DNA from: UBA5239 sp031548025
GTDB lineage: Bacteria; Verrucomicrobiota; Lentisphaeria; Victivallales; Victivallaceae
Length of the DNA: 64,000 nt
Assembly (NCBI GenBank): GCA_031548025.1
Contig: JAVBRM010000114.1
Coordinates: forward strand, 1-64,000
Direction of reading: 5' to 3'
Shown here: piece by piece, positions 55,067 through 63,627 of the stretch
How the letters are laid out: the number at the start of each line of letters is the position of its first letter
Numbering within the stretch: position 1 is the stretch's first letter
Program-made: the position numbers and the translations under genes
The notes under the pieces: model-generated
What the model was told of the DNA's origin: nothing
Seen by the model: the letters and a program-made list of their open reading frames with translations, nothing else
The model's database searches: none

Positions 55067-56077
55067 ATGGTTACTATAAAAGATATCGCACTTCAGGCCG
55101 GAGTTTCCGAAAGGATGGTGGCAAGAGCCATTTCCGGGACTACCCAGGGCAAGCGCCGGGATGCCCGGGAACGGGCCGAACGCATATGGAAAGTAGCGAA
55201 CGAATTGGGATACTGCCCTTCGGAAATCGCTGTCGCCCTGACGCGCGGTTCGACGAAAACAATTGGACTGCTTCTGCCGAACTTGACGGATATGTTTTAC
55301 GCCGCGGCTTCTGAAATCGCCATGGATGAGGCCGCTAAATACGGATATTCCATCATCATTCGGCTAACCCGTTTCAGGCCGGAAATTGCCCGGGAAGGTA
55401 TTGAACGCTTTCGCTCAAGTCGGGTTGCCGGAATACTTTATGGAGACGATGGTGTGAGTTTGGAGCCGAAATTGATAACCTTGCTGACCAAACAGAAGTT
55501 TCCGATTCTTACTTTCGGGCACCCCAATTCATGCAATCTTCCCTCGGTGGCCCCCGACCACATGGTTTCCATTCAGCGAGCGGTCAAGATGCTTGCGGAT
55601 AAAGGTCACGCTTCCGTCGCATTGGCTTCGTTTGGAAAAAAACATATTGGAAATAAGGTCGACTCACAGAGCTTCTTGGCAGCCTGCTCCGCATGCAAAG
55701 TCAAGGGCGAAGTCTTGCTCATGGAACACATGAATCAATATGCCGAACTGGCGGCGGAACACCGGAATGCTCTGCTGATCAACGGCAAATATGCGACCCG
55801 GGTGTTTCTGGACAGCATTTCAAAAGACCCGGGTTATCAGCCGGATCTGGTCGGATTTTACAATGAATGGACCTGGGCTCAAGCTTCCGCGTCAAAACTG
55901 GCAGGAGTGATCATGGACGATGCCGAGTTCTCTGTCAGAATGGCGGTAAAAACAATTGTCAAACAGATGGCGGATTATAAGCATGATGCTATAGCAGTCC
56001 AGTCCAAGTTTTACCCCAAAGAGAAATTCTCGGAAATTCATGTCCTCGATCTTGCGAACCAGTATCTTTTTCCGTAA
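55067..56077 (+). CDS. LacI-family transcriptional regulator
   Basis: A 336-residue regulator with MVTIKDIALQAGVSERMVAR and ISGTTQGKRRDARERAERIW as the DNA-binding domain and a sugar-binding domain (KTIGLLLPNLTDMFYAAASE, VAGILYGDDGV, GHASVALASFGKKH). The second helix-turn region has an unusual GKRRDARERAERI insertion compared with typical LacI members. It is divergent from the polysaccharide operon (45.8-54.8 kb), which it likely represses, and converges on the pectate-lyase-fold gene. Confidence 0.9.
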   Translation: MVTIKDIALQAGVSERMVARAISGTTQGKRRDARERAERIWKVANELGYCPSEIAVALTRGSTKTIGLLLPNLTDMFYAAASEIAMDEAAKYGYSIIIRLTRFRPEIAREGIERFRSSRVAGILYGDDGVSLEPKLITLLTKQKFPILTFGHPNSCNLPSVAPDHMVSIQRAVKMLADKGHASVALASFGKKHIGNKVDSQSFLAACSACKVKGEVLLMEHMNQYAELAAEHRNALLINGKYATRVFLDSISKDPGYQPDLVGFYNEWTWAQASASKLAGVIMDDAEFSVRMAVKTIVKQMADYKHDAIAVQSKFYPKEKFSEIHVLDLANQYLFP

Positions 56078-56082
56078 AACCT

Positions 56083-57240
56083 TCAGTTCAATTCCAGTTC
56101 GGTGAACGGCATGTCCAATGTCAGGATATCTTTTTTGTCGTTGAGCTTGCCCGACAATACCGTATGCTCTTTATCCTTGGCTTGAATCTGCAATTGATTG
56201 ACATTGGTCGCCAGGAAGGTCGGCTTGGCGTCGCCGGTTTCCAACGAGCGGTCCCGATGGAAATTGGTGATGCGGAAGTTTTTCAGGTTGCTTTCACAGC
56301 AGAACAGGGCTTTGGCGCTGGTGGCGGTGGAGTGAACCGTCAGGTTGTCGATCAGGATATCTTCGACGATGCCGACGCCGTCGGGACAATCGGCGTCTTT
56401 GAACAACGGAGTCCGGCAGTACCGCGCGGCGTCGAGGTTGATGGCAAAGCAGCGGCAGCCCGCCCGGAGATTCTCGATCCGGATATTGCGGATTGGCGAA
56501 GTGACGCTCAGCATTCGAATAGCGGTATGGCAGTCTTCGGCGTAAGCGTTTCTGACCGTGATGTTTTCGATGGGGCCGCAGACCAGATCGAGGTTTTCCA
56601 GCCGCACCACCGAATCGTCGGCATTGAACGCCAGCAAATCGTCGTTGGTCTGACCTTTGGACAGGGCCCGGATGTTTTCCACCAGACCATTCCTGACAAA
56701 ACCGCCGAAGTGCAGTCCATCCTGGTTAAAGGCCGGACGTTCGCTCAGAAAACCGATGTCGCGGATGACGAAGTCTTCCAGTTTGCACATCCGGATATTG
56801 TAGATCACCGAATTTGCGATAACCATCTTTTCCAGTCTTAAACGCTTGACGTTGAAAAAATTGAGGACGGTGCCGGAATATGCGTTGACGTCGAAGAGAT
56901 CGTCGGCTTTGGTATTGAATTTGCCGGTGTTGTTACCGTCCCAGATGCCGCCGGTAATGGTGATGTCTTCGTTGCCGTTTACATGGTCGGAGTTGGTCAA
57001 CAGGAAGTCGCCGCGTTTTTTCGGAGTGTCGCCGCACATGAAAAGACAAGCGTCCGGGGCGGCATCGACATGTACGCCGGAGGGGACCAGCAAGGTCCGG
57101 GTGACCCGGTAGCGCCCCGCTGGAATAACTACCTGGGAACTGCCGCTGGACAAGGCTTTCTGAATGCTTGCACTGTCGTCGGCCGCGCCATCGCCGACGG
57201 CGCCGAAATTTTTGATATTGACGATGTTTTCTGATAACAT
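56083..57240 (-). CDS. right-handed beta-helix (pectate lyase / GH28-like) protein
   Basis: A 385-residue protein starting MLSENIVNIKNFGAVGDGAAD, chosen because GGAGA lies eight bases upstream and the pectate-lyase-3 motif begins immediately. NFGAVGDGAADDSASIQKAL and VIPAGRYRVTRTLLVPSG are followed by parallel beta-helix turns (ITITGGIWDGN, IENITVRNAYAEDCHTAIRM, RNIRIENLRAGCRC). No signal peptide is seen. It is probably a polysaccharide lyase or hydrolase acting on pectin-like or oligosaccharide substrates in the cytoplasm. It is divergent from mraZ. Confidence 0.8.
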   Translation of the reverse strand: MLSENIVNIKNFGAVGDGAADDSASIQKALSSGSSQVVIPAGRYRVTRTLLVPSGVHVDAAPDACLFMCGDTPKKRGDFLLTNSDHVNGNEDITITGGIWDGNNTGKFNTKADDLFDVNAYSGTVLNFFNVKRLRLEKMVIANSVIYNIRMCKLEDFVIRDIGFLSERPAFNQDGLHFGGFVRNGLVENIRALSKGQTNDDLLAFNADDSVVRLENLDLVCGPIENITVRNAYAEDCHTAIRMLSVTSPIRNIRIENLRAGCRCFAINLDAARYCRTPLFKDADCPDGVGIVEDILIDNLTVHSTATSAKALFCCESNLKNFRITNFHRDRSLETGDAKPTFLATNVNQLQIQAKDKEHTVLSGKLNDKKDILTLDMPFTELELN

Positions 57241-57332
57241 TTTTCTGTCTCCATGTTTTGACGGTAGTTTATCATTGATCGTTTTAAAAGCAAGCGGCAT
57301 CGGAAAAATTATTGAATTTTGCGGTTTTTGGC

Positions 57333-57390
57333 TTGCAAAAGGTGGATTTGGATGTACTATAGGGACATAAAGGGTTAAAAAGGGGAATTT
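57333..57390 (+). promoter_or_regulatory. mraZ promoter with three MraZ-box repeats
   Basis: TTGCAA (57333-57338) and TACTAT (57355-57360) with a 16-base spacer are followed by three AGGG repeats at exactly 10-base intervals (57361, 57371, 57381), the spacing of known MraZ binding sites. MraZ would thus repress its own cluster. Confidence 0.65.
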
Positions 57391-57420
57391 AGGCGTCTGA
57401 ATTCCCGGAGAAGGTTTGAA

Positions 57421-57888
57421 ATGGATGAAGTCTTTTTTTTCGGGACGTATGAGCATTCGCTTGACAACCAGGGTCGGGTAGCGATACCCAGCGACTGGCG
57501 GCGCGGCGAAGGCGAAACCCGTTTCATCCTGTTTCAGGGAACGGAGCATGATTTGCTGCTTTTTCCTTTTGAATCCTTTCGTGATTTTTTGGTAAAGGCC
57601 CAGAAAGTATCGTTTGCCAATCCGGCGGCGCAACGCGCTTTACAGCAATTCGGTGCGCGCGCGAGGGAGTGCCGCTGCGACAAGCAGGGGCGGATCCGGC
57701 TGGAGAAGATGCATCTCGATGCGGCAAGCATTACCGACCAGGTGACAATGGTCGGCGGCGTGACCCATATCAAGATGTGCGCTCCGCAAAATTGGTCTTT
57801 TGACGAGCCGGACGGTTCGGAAATGGCGAAAATCAACGAAGGCGACGTTCTCGCCCAGCTGATCGAGCATTTGAACGGCGGCAAGTGA
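57421..57888 (+). CDS. mraZ: transcriptional regulator MraZ
   Basis: A 155-residue protein with two SpoVT/AbrB-like domains: FFGTYEHSLDNQGRVAIPSDWR at the start and ARECRCDKQGRIRLEKMHLDAA in the middle, each with the DxxGR motif of the MraZ fold. It binds repeats in its own promoter and controls the division/cell-wall cluster. The extended C-terminus (MCAPQNWSFDEPDGSEMAKI) is slightly longer than in E. coli. rsmH follows after 9 bases. Confidence 0.95.
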   Translation: MDEVFFFGTYEHSLDNQGRVAIPSDWRRGEGETRFILFQGTEHDLLLFPFESFRDFLVKAQKVSFANPAAQRALQQFGARARECRCDKQGRIRLEKMHLDAASITDQVTMVGGVTHIKMCAPQNWSFDEPDGSEMAKINEGDVLAQLIEHLNGGK

Positions 57889-57897
57889 GGTCTTGGT

Positions 57898-58866
57898 ATG
57901 AGTGAAATGAAAAACGCATTCGTGGGCGACGGGTTCGGTCATTATCCGGTGATTCACCGGCAAGTGACGGAGTTCCTGACCTGGCATGAAGGGCCGATGC
58001 GCCTGATTGACGGGACCCTCGGGTGCGGTGGTCATAGTTCTTTGATATTGGAAAAGAATCGGCAGGCGGAATTATTGGGGATTGACCGTGACGGCGATGC
58101 TTTGCTCCGAGCCCGGGGCAGGTTGGCATTTGCCGAAGACCGAATCCGTTTGATGCGAGGAAATTTCAGCGATCTGGCAGTACTGGCGGCCGAAATCGGG
58201 TGGACTTCGGTGGATGCGGTGTTGCTGGATCTGGGCATTTCCTCCCCGCAAATTGATGATGCGGGGAGGGGATTTTCACTTCGGCTGAACGGCCCCCTCG
58301 ACATGCGAATGGATCAGCGGAACCCGGTATCCGCTTCCCGGTTGTTAAACCGTGAGAGCGAAGAAAGCCTCGGACGGATTTTCCGTGATTACGGCGAAGT
58401 CCGCCAGTGGCGGCTGCTGGCCCGGCGGGCCGTGGAAAGACGGACCGAAAGGCCGTTTGACACCACCGCCGATTTCGCGGAGTTCTGCGATTTGGCGCTG
58501 GGCAAGTCCCGGCCGGGCAAACTGCCTTCACCGACGTTGCCGTTTCAGGCACTGCGGATCGCCGTAAACGACGAGCTGGGTGAGCTGGAACGCGGGCTGG
58601 ACGCCGCTTATCAGGTTTTGAAGCCTGGCGGCAGGCTGGCGGTGATCAGCTTTCATTCGTTGGAAGACCGGATCGTGAAGAACTATTTTCGCGACGGCGA
58701 GACGGAATGTATCTGTCCGCCGAAGTGCCCGGTGTGTATTTGCGGCGGCGGACGTGCCGTCTGGAAAGTGTTGACGAAAAAACCGGTAACCGCCGATCCG
58801 GATGAATTGGCGGAAAACTCCCGCTCCGGCTGTGCCAAGTTGCGGGTGGCGGAAAAAACAAAATAA
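57898..58866 (+). CDS. rsmH: 16S rRNA (cytosine-1402 N4) methyltransferase RsmH
   Basis: A 322-residue enzyme using S-adenosylmethionine to methylate C1402 of 16S rRNA. HYPVIHRQV, the SAM motif DGTLGCGGHS (38-47), LLDLGISSPQID, GFSLRLNGPLDMRMD, PFQALRIAVNDEL and GGRLAVISFHSLEDRIVKNYF are all diagnostic. A Cys-rich tail (ECICPPKCPVCIC) is as usual for the family. It is coupled with mraZ upstream. Confidence 0.95.
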   Translation: MSEMKNAFVGDGFGHYPVIHRQVTEFLTWHEGPMRLIDGTLGCGGHSSLILEKNRQAELLGIDRDGDALLRARGRLAFAEDRIRLMRGNFSDLAVLAAEIGWTSVDAVLLDLGISSPQIDDAGRGFSLRLNGPLDMRMDQRNPVSASRLLNRESEESLGRIFRDYGEVRQWRLLARRAVERRTERPFDTTADFAEFCDLALGKSRPGKLPSPTLPFQALRIAVNDELGELERGLDAAYQVLKPGGRLAVISFHSLEDRIVKNYFRDGETECICPPKCPVCICGGGRAVWKVLTKKPVTADPDELAENSRSGCAKLRVAEKTK

Positions 58867-58906
58867 AATAACCATTTACACTCACCATTTGGAGGAGGAT
58901 AAAAAT

Positions 58907-59359
58907 ATGAATATCAGAGCGAAAACGACGGCGACGGTCCGGAAACGTTCCGTCAGCGCCAAAGAAGTTATCTGGGGTAAATTCGATATCCTGTTTTTTG
59001 TGATAATTCTTGGCTTGGGAATTTTTGCGGCAGTCAGTCTGCGCCTGACTTTCAACTCCAAGGGGGTGGCGATGTCGCGCGAATCCGAATCCATCCGCAG
59101 TGAAATCCATTCTTTGAAGCGTGAGATCGAAAACCTGTCTACCCGGCGCGAGGCCCTGATGTCCTGGCCGAATATCCGGTTGCGGATCTCGCAGTTCAAT
59201 TTGCCGTTGCGGCTGCCGAACCCCGTCCAGGTCTATCGGATGGCGGTAAATTACGATAATAACGGATTGGGACGTATCGGCAGTTTCTCGCATCAGACTG
59301 CCGACAATACCGTTACCGACACCAGTTTCAGGAGTCATATGGGGAATGCTGACCAGTAA
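58907..59359 (+). CDS. ftsL: FtsL-like division protein
   Basis: A 150-residue protein starting MNIRAKTTATVRKRS behind a strong GGAGGAGG. One membrane segment (ILFFVIILGLGIFAAVSLRL) is followed by a short coiled coil (RESESIRSEIHSLKREIENLSTRR) and a small C-terminal region, which is the FtsL layout; its place between rsmH and ftsI is the usual position of ftsL. FtsL sequence is poorly conserved, so the assignment rests on layout and position. It overlaps ftsI by 14 bases. Confidence 0.8.
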   Translation: MNIRAKTTATVRKRSVSAKEVIWGKFDILFFVIILGLGIFAAVSLRLTFNSKGVAMSRESESIRSEIHSLKREIENLSTRREALMSWPNIRLRISQFNLPLRLPNPVQVYRMAVNYDNNGLGRIGSFSHQTADNTVTDTSFRSHMGNADQ

Positions 59360-61361
59360 TGATGGCGTCAAAGTACGCATCTATTTTGTGGTGGTAATCT
59401 TATTTGGACTCTTTGTTTACGTGGGAGTAGTGCTGTATCGCCTGCAGATAGTCAGGCACGACGAGCTCTACGATAAAGCCAAAAAACGCTATACCGCGGT
59501 CCACACCAAAGTCGGGAAACGCGGCGAAATCCGGGACATCGACGGCCATTTGCTGGTCGGCAATGTCCCGGTCACTCAGATCGTCGCCGACCCGAGCATT
59601 ATCGATCCCGGAGTCAAGGAGGAAAAGCTGGCTTGGCTCCTGAATTCGTATTTCGGCAGCGATTACCGGGAAACTCTGCGCAATCTTCAGCAGAAAGAAC
59701 GCCGGCGGAAAAATCAGGACGGTTCGTTCACCACCTTGCCGCGCCAATACGCTATAATGGTAAAAGAGGCCGCGTTCGATGACGCCGAGCGTTTCAAAAC
59801 TACTTTGAGGGTCAATGATATTCGCGGAGTCTCTTTCCGTGAAGGATACCGCCGTTATTATCCGAAAAATATGTTGATGGCCAACGTGTTGGGATTCATC
59901 GGCGGCGGCGGGGTGGAATCCGCCCGCGAAGACACCACCAAACCGGCGGTGACCGAAGAGCATTATGAAGTCGACCGTTCCGGCATCAAGTTGCCGTATG
60001 GCGAGGGGATTCGCGAGGATGCCCGCGACGGTGAGCATGTTTATCTGACCATCAGCGAGCCCATTCAGTCGATTGTCGAGGAAGAACTCGACAAGGTCAT
60101 GCAAAAATGGAAGCCGAAAACCGCTTACGCGGTAATGGCCGATCCCCGGACCGGCAATATTATGGCGTTGGCCCAGCGTCCTTCCTTCAACCCCAATGAC
60201 CGGAGCAAAATGGATGGCGAGGCTTGGCGTGTCCGGGCGATTGAAGACTCTTTCGAACCCGGTTCGGTTATGAAACCGCTGGTTGTAGCCGGGGCCCTCG
60301 ACTTGGGGATCGTGTCGCCGCGTACCATGGTCGATTGTGAAAACGGCCTCTGGGTGTATCAGAACCGCAGCATGCGGGACACCCATCCGGAAAAAATGGT
60401 TCCGGTAAGCGACGTCATCAAGTTTTCCAGTAACATCGGCACCGCCAAAATCGGGTTGATGCTGGGGAAGGAGCGTTTGAATACGATTCTTCGCAGTTTC
60501 GGCCTGGGAACGCGGAGCGGCATTCCCATCAAACCGGAAACTGCCGGACAGTTTTCCAAGCTCAATAACTGGGACGCGCTTTCGATAACACGTTTCCCGA
60601 TCGGCTATGGCGTCGGGGTTTCGCCGGTCCAGATGGTGCGGGCCTATTGCGCTCTGGCCGATGGCGGTAATCTGCGCAAACTGCGTCTGATCGACCGGGT
60701 GGAGGACGCCGAAACCGGCGAGGTTATTAAGATAGCGATGGATGATCCTGTCAATATTTATAATAACGCGGAACGCGCCAACCAGATCGTCGACATGATG
60801 GCTTCGGTGACTCAGCGCGGCGGTACCGCGACCCGCGCCGCCATTCCCGGCTATGAAGTCGCCGGCAAGACTGGGACCAGCCGTAAATGGATACCCGGCA
60901 ACCGGGAAACCGGCCAGCGCGGCGCGTATTCATACAGCAAATCCTACGCGACGTTCGCGGGTTTCGTCCCGGCCCGTGACCCGGCTTTCGTCCTGGTGGT
61001 GGTGGTGGACGAGGCTGTCGGAAGTATTTACGGGGGAGTCGTAGCGGCTCCCGCCTTCAAGGATATCGCCTCCAGAACTCTGAAATTCCTTGATATCAAA
61101 GAAGATCCGGCACTGCTGCCGCCGGAGCGGACGACCGCCGCCACCCGTCCCGCGGCGCCAAGCCAGCCTCAGGCGGCCGCCAGGCCCGCGGCGCCAACTG
61201 CGCCCGCGGTATCGACGGTCCCGGCGCCGACGGTCAGGCGGCAACCGGCTGCCCCGGCTACTCCGGTCGTCAAACCGCCGGAAAAACGTGAAAAAGTCTT
61301 TATCCCACTGGATGAAAATTATTATCGCCGGGGATACCGGCAAAATCAGAATAAAAGGTGA
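59346..61361 (+). CDS. ftsI: peptidoglycan D,D-transpeptidase FtsI (PBP3)
   Basis: A 671-residue protein that cross-links septal peptidoglycan. After a cytoplasmic tip and one membrane segment (YFVVVILFGLFVYVGVVLY, 13-31) comes a pedestal domain (RGEIRDIDGHLLVGNVPV) and the transpeptidase with S307-V-M-K310 (PGSVMKP), SSN at 361-363 and KTG at 508-510, all intact. The C-terminus is a Pro/Ala-rich tail of about 80 residues, longer than usual, ending in a basic region. It follows ftsL with a 14-base overlap. Confidence 0.95.
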   Translation: MLTSNDGVKVRIYFVVVILFGLFVYVGVVLYRLQIVRHDELYDKAKKRYTAVHTKVGKRGEIRDIDGHLLVGNVPVTQIVADPSIIDPGVKEEKLAWLLNSYFGSDYRETLRNLQQKERRRKNQDGSFTTLPRQYAIMVKEAAFDDAERFKTTLRVNDIRGVSFREGYRRYYPKNMLMANVLGFIGGGGVESAREDTTKPAVTEEHYEVDRSGIKLPYGEGIREDARDGEHVYLTISEPIQSIVEEELDKVMQKWKPKTAYAVMADPRTGNIMALAQRPSFNPNDRSKMDGEAWRVRAIEDSFEPGSVMKPLVVAGALDLGIVSPRTMVDCENGLWVYQNRSMRDTHPEKMVPVSDVIKFSSNIGTAKIGLMLGKERLNTILRSFGLGTRSGIPIKPETAGQFSKLNNWDALSITRFPIGYGVGVSPVQMVRAYCALADGGNLRKLRLIDRVEDAETGEVIKIAMDDPVNIYNNAERANQIVDMMASVTQRGGTATRAAIPGYEVAGKTGTSRKWIPGNRETGQRGAYSYSKSYATFAGFVPARDPAFVLVVVVDEAVGSIYGGVVAAPAFKDIASRTLKFLDIKEDPALLPPERTTAATRPAAPSQPQAAARPAAPTAPAVSTVPAPTVRRQPAAPATPVVKPPEKREKVFIPLDENYYRRGYRQNQNKR

Positions 61362-61367
61362 ACAATA

Positions 61368-62792
61368 ATGGGTAATTATTTCGATGACAGTCATTTACCG
61401 GTGATACCAAAGGGCTCGCACCTGCATTTCGTCGGCATCGGCGGCATCGGGATGAGCGGTTTGGCCAAAATGCTGGTTGAACAGGGGTTCAAAGTTACCG
61501 GCAGCGACCGCGGAGCCGACAAGCCGGAGAACCGCCGGATTATCGATACGCTGGCTAACTCCGGGATTCGGATTTTTCCCCAGAACGGTTCGTTCAGTGA
61601 AATCAGCGAACCGGATTACTTGATTTACTCCTCGGCCATTGAGACTGACAACCCGGATTTTCAGGCCGCCCCGAATACCCCCCGCGAACATCGCGCCATG
61701 ACCTTGGCCGCCGCGATCAACGGCATGGAACACTGCACCGCGATTGCCGTCAGCGGCAGTTGCGGCAAAACCACCGTCACCGGCTGGCTGGGCGAAACCA
61801 TGTATCTGGCCGGAATGGAGCCGACCTGTCTGAACGGCGGGTTGATGAACCGTTTTCATACCGAAGACAACGCCGGCAATTACGTGCACGGCGACGGCAA
61901 ATATCTGGTCTTCGAAGCCGACGAAAGTGACGGCAGTCTGGTGGCCTACAGTCCTGATTATGCGTTGATTATGAATATCGGGACCGACCATTACAGCAAG
62001 GCGGAGCTGGCGGAGCTGTTCGGACAGTTTATCGGCAAAGTCCGCAAGGGCATCGTCATCGAGTGCGACGCCTGGCACCGGCTGCGGGGATTCATTCCCG
62101 ATCACCTGAAAGTGGTGGTTTTCGACGGCGACGGCCAGGAGGGCCAGTGGCGTCTGACCGGCTACCGGTATACCGAAGGCCGGATTGTCGGTGAAGTCAA
62201 CAACTCATTCAAATTTGAAATTCCGCTCAGTGGCAAACACAATGCCGTCAACGCGATGGCCGTAATGGCAATGATGGACATTCTGGGCGTGCCGCCGGAA
62301 AAAAGCGCTCCGCTGCTGAAAGAATTCAAAGGCGTCTGGCGGCGTTTCGACTACATGGGCAAGATGCCGAACGGCGCGCGGGTCTACGACGATTACGCGC
62401 ACAATGTGGAAAAAATCGCCTCCTGTATCGCTTCGGCCCAGGAACTGGTTTCGGATGGCCGGGTGTTCGCGATCTTCCAGCCGCACGGCTTCGGCCCGCT
62501 CGGCTTCATGCGCAAAGACCTGTTGCCGGAACTCGAAAAAACCTTGCGTGCCGATGACCGTTTCATCTTTCTGCCGCCCTATTATGCGGGTGGTACTTCC
62601 TCATTCAAGCCGACTTCGGAAGAAGTGGCGGCCGAGTATCAGAGCCGCGGCACGAAGAATTATTCATCCTTTCCCTATCGCTCGGATATTGTCGCCATGC
62701 TGCAGGACGAAGCCACGAACAAAGACCTGGTCCTGATTATGGGCGCCAGGGACAACTCCCTCTCCGACTGGGCCTTGGAAATTACGAAATAA
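61368..62792 (+). CDS. murC: UDP-N-acetylmuramate-alanine ligase family (MurC-like)
   Basis: A 474-residue Mur ligase. HFVGIGGIGMSGLAKMLVEQG, YSSAIETDNPDFQAA and EADESDGSLVAYSPDYALIM fit MurC, which adds L-Ala to UDP-MurNAc. The P-loop reads SGSCGKTT rather than the usual GTHGKTT, and GRVFAIFQPHGFGPL and IMGARDNSL close the C-terminal domain. Mpl and other Mur-like ligases share much of this pattern, so murC is the best but not certain name. It is the last gene of the cluster and is followed by a strong terminator; murE, murF, mraY, murD, ftsW, murG and ddl are not in this window. Confidence 0.8.
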   Translation: MGNYFDDSHLPVIPKGSHLHFVGIGGIGMSGLAKMLVEQGFKVTGSDRGADKPENRRIIDTLANSGIRIFPQNGSFSEISEPDYLIYSSAIETDNPDFQAAPNTPREHRAMTLAAAINGMEHCTAIAVSGSCGKTTVTGWLGETMYLAGMEPTCLNGGLMNRFHTEDNAGNYVHGDGKYLVFEADESDGSLVAYSPDYALIMNIGTDHYSKAELAELFGQFIGKVRKGIVIECDAWHRLRGFIPDHLKVVVFDGDGQEGQWRLTGYRYTEGRIVGEVNNSFKFEIPLSGKHNAVNAMAVMAMMDILGVPPEKSAPLLKEFKGVWRRFDYMGKMPNGARVYDDYAHNVEKIASCIASAQELVSDGRVFAIFQPHGFGPLGFMRKDLLPELEKTLRADDRFIFLPPYYAGGTSSFKPTSEEVAAEYQSRGTKNYSSFPYRSDIVAMLQDEATNKDLVLIMGARDNSLSDWALEITK

Positions 62793-62824
62793 AAAAGCGG
62801 GGACGATAAAATCCCCGCTTTTTT
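62791..62824 (+). terminator. intrinsic terminator after murC-like gene (bidirectional)
   Basis: A 9-bp stem AAGCGGGGA / TCCCCGCTT (62795-62803, 62812-62820) with an 8-base loop is followed by T on both strands (A tract 62791-62796, T tract 62819-62824), so it can end both the division cluster and nagB. Confidence 0.9.
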
Positions 62825-62839
62825 GATCGATACCGGAAT

Positions 62840-63607
62840 TTATCTCGCGCAGAGATCCCGGGTGATTTTGGAGAGGTTGGCAGCGGAGGTGCTGTCCAGA
62901 TAAGTCACGCAATCGGGATGGAAACGGATGACCGAAGCCGGATGGTTCGGGCAGAGTTCGCCTTCGATGGTGATCTTGACGGCGTTGGCCTTGCGGCTGT
63001 CCGGAACAGTGTTGATGATGGCTTTGCTCTTCAGAATCTGGCGAACAGCCATGGAAATCGCCTGTTTCGGCACGTCGTTGATGGTCGGGAACCAGCCTTC
63101 GCCGAGCTGCTGCTTGCGGCAGGCTTCGTCGAGATCGACGACCAGATAGGCGGCTTCGGTTTCGAAATCGGCCGGCGGATCATTGAACGCGATGTGACCG
63201 TTTTCGCCGATGCCGATGAAGCAGACGTCGATCGGATGCTGAGCAATGGTTTTGCCGAGTTCATCGCAGGTCTGCTGCGGATTCGGATTGCTGCCATCCA
63301 CATAAAAAGCGGCTTTCAGAGGGGCGGGCAGGTTGGCCACAAAGCGTTCCTTAATGTATTTGCGGAAGCTGGCGGGGTGGCTTTCGGGGAGGCCCACGTA
63401 TTCGTCGAGGTGGAACATGGTGATTTTGCTCCAATCAATGCCGGGGGCCTTGATCAGGTTCTGGAGCATGGCGAACTGGCTGGCGCCGGTGGCGATGATG
63501 ATGTTGGCTTCGCCGCGTTCGGCAATGGCCTGGCGGATTTTTTCTGCACCGCGTGCGGCGGCGGCAGCGCCCATCTTTTCGACTGTGGAGTAGATTTGTA
63601 CTGTCAT
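62840..63607 (-). CDS. nagB: glucosamine-6-phosphate deaminase
   Basis: A 255-residue enzyme converting glucosamine-6-phosphate to fructose-6-phosphate and ammonia. IATGASQFAMLQNL, TMFHLDEYVGLPESHPASFR and CFIGIGENGHIAFNDPP are the family motifs, with the catalytic Asp and Glu in LDEY and GENGH. It is separated by 20 bases from the upstream LacI-type gene in one operon and likely lets the cell feed on amino sugars or recycle cell-wall glucosamine. Confidence 0.93.
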   Translation of the reverse strand: MTVQIYSTVEKMGAAAAARGAEKIRQAIAERGEANIIIATGASQFAMLQNLIKAPGIDWSKITMFHLDEYVGLPESHPASFRKYIKERFVANLPAPLKAAFYVDGSNPNPQQTCDELGKTIAQHPIDVCFIGIGENGHIAFNDPPADFETEAAYLVVDLDEACRKQQLGEGWFPTINDVPKQAISMAVRQILKSKAIINTVPDSRKANAVKITIEGELCPNHPASVIRFHPDCVTYLDSTSAANLSKITRDLCAR

Positions 63608-63627
63608 TTTCTTTCCTTGTTTAAGGG

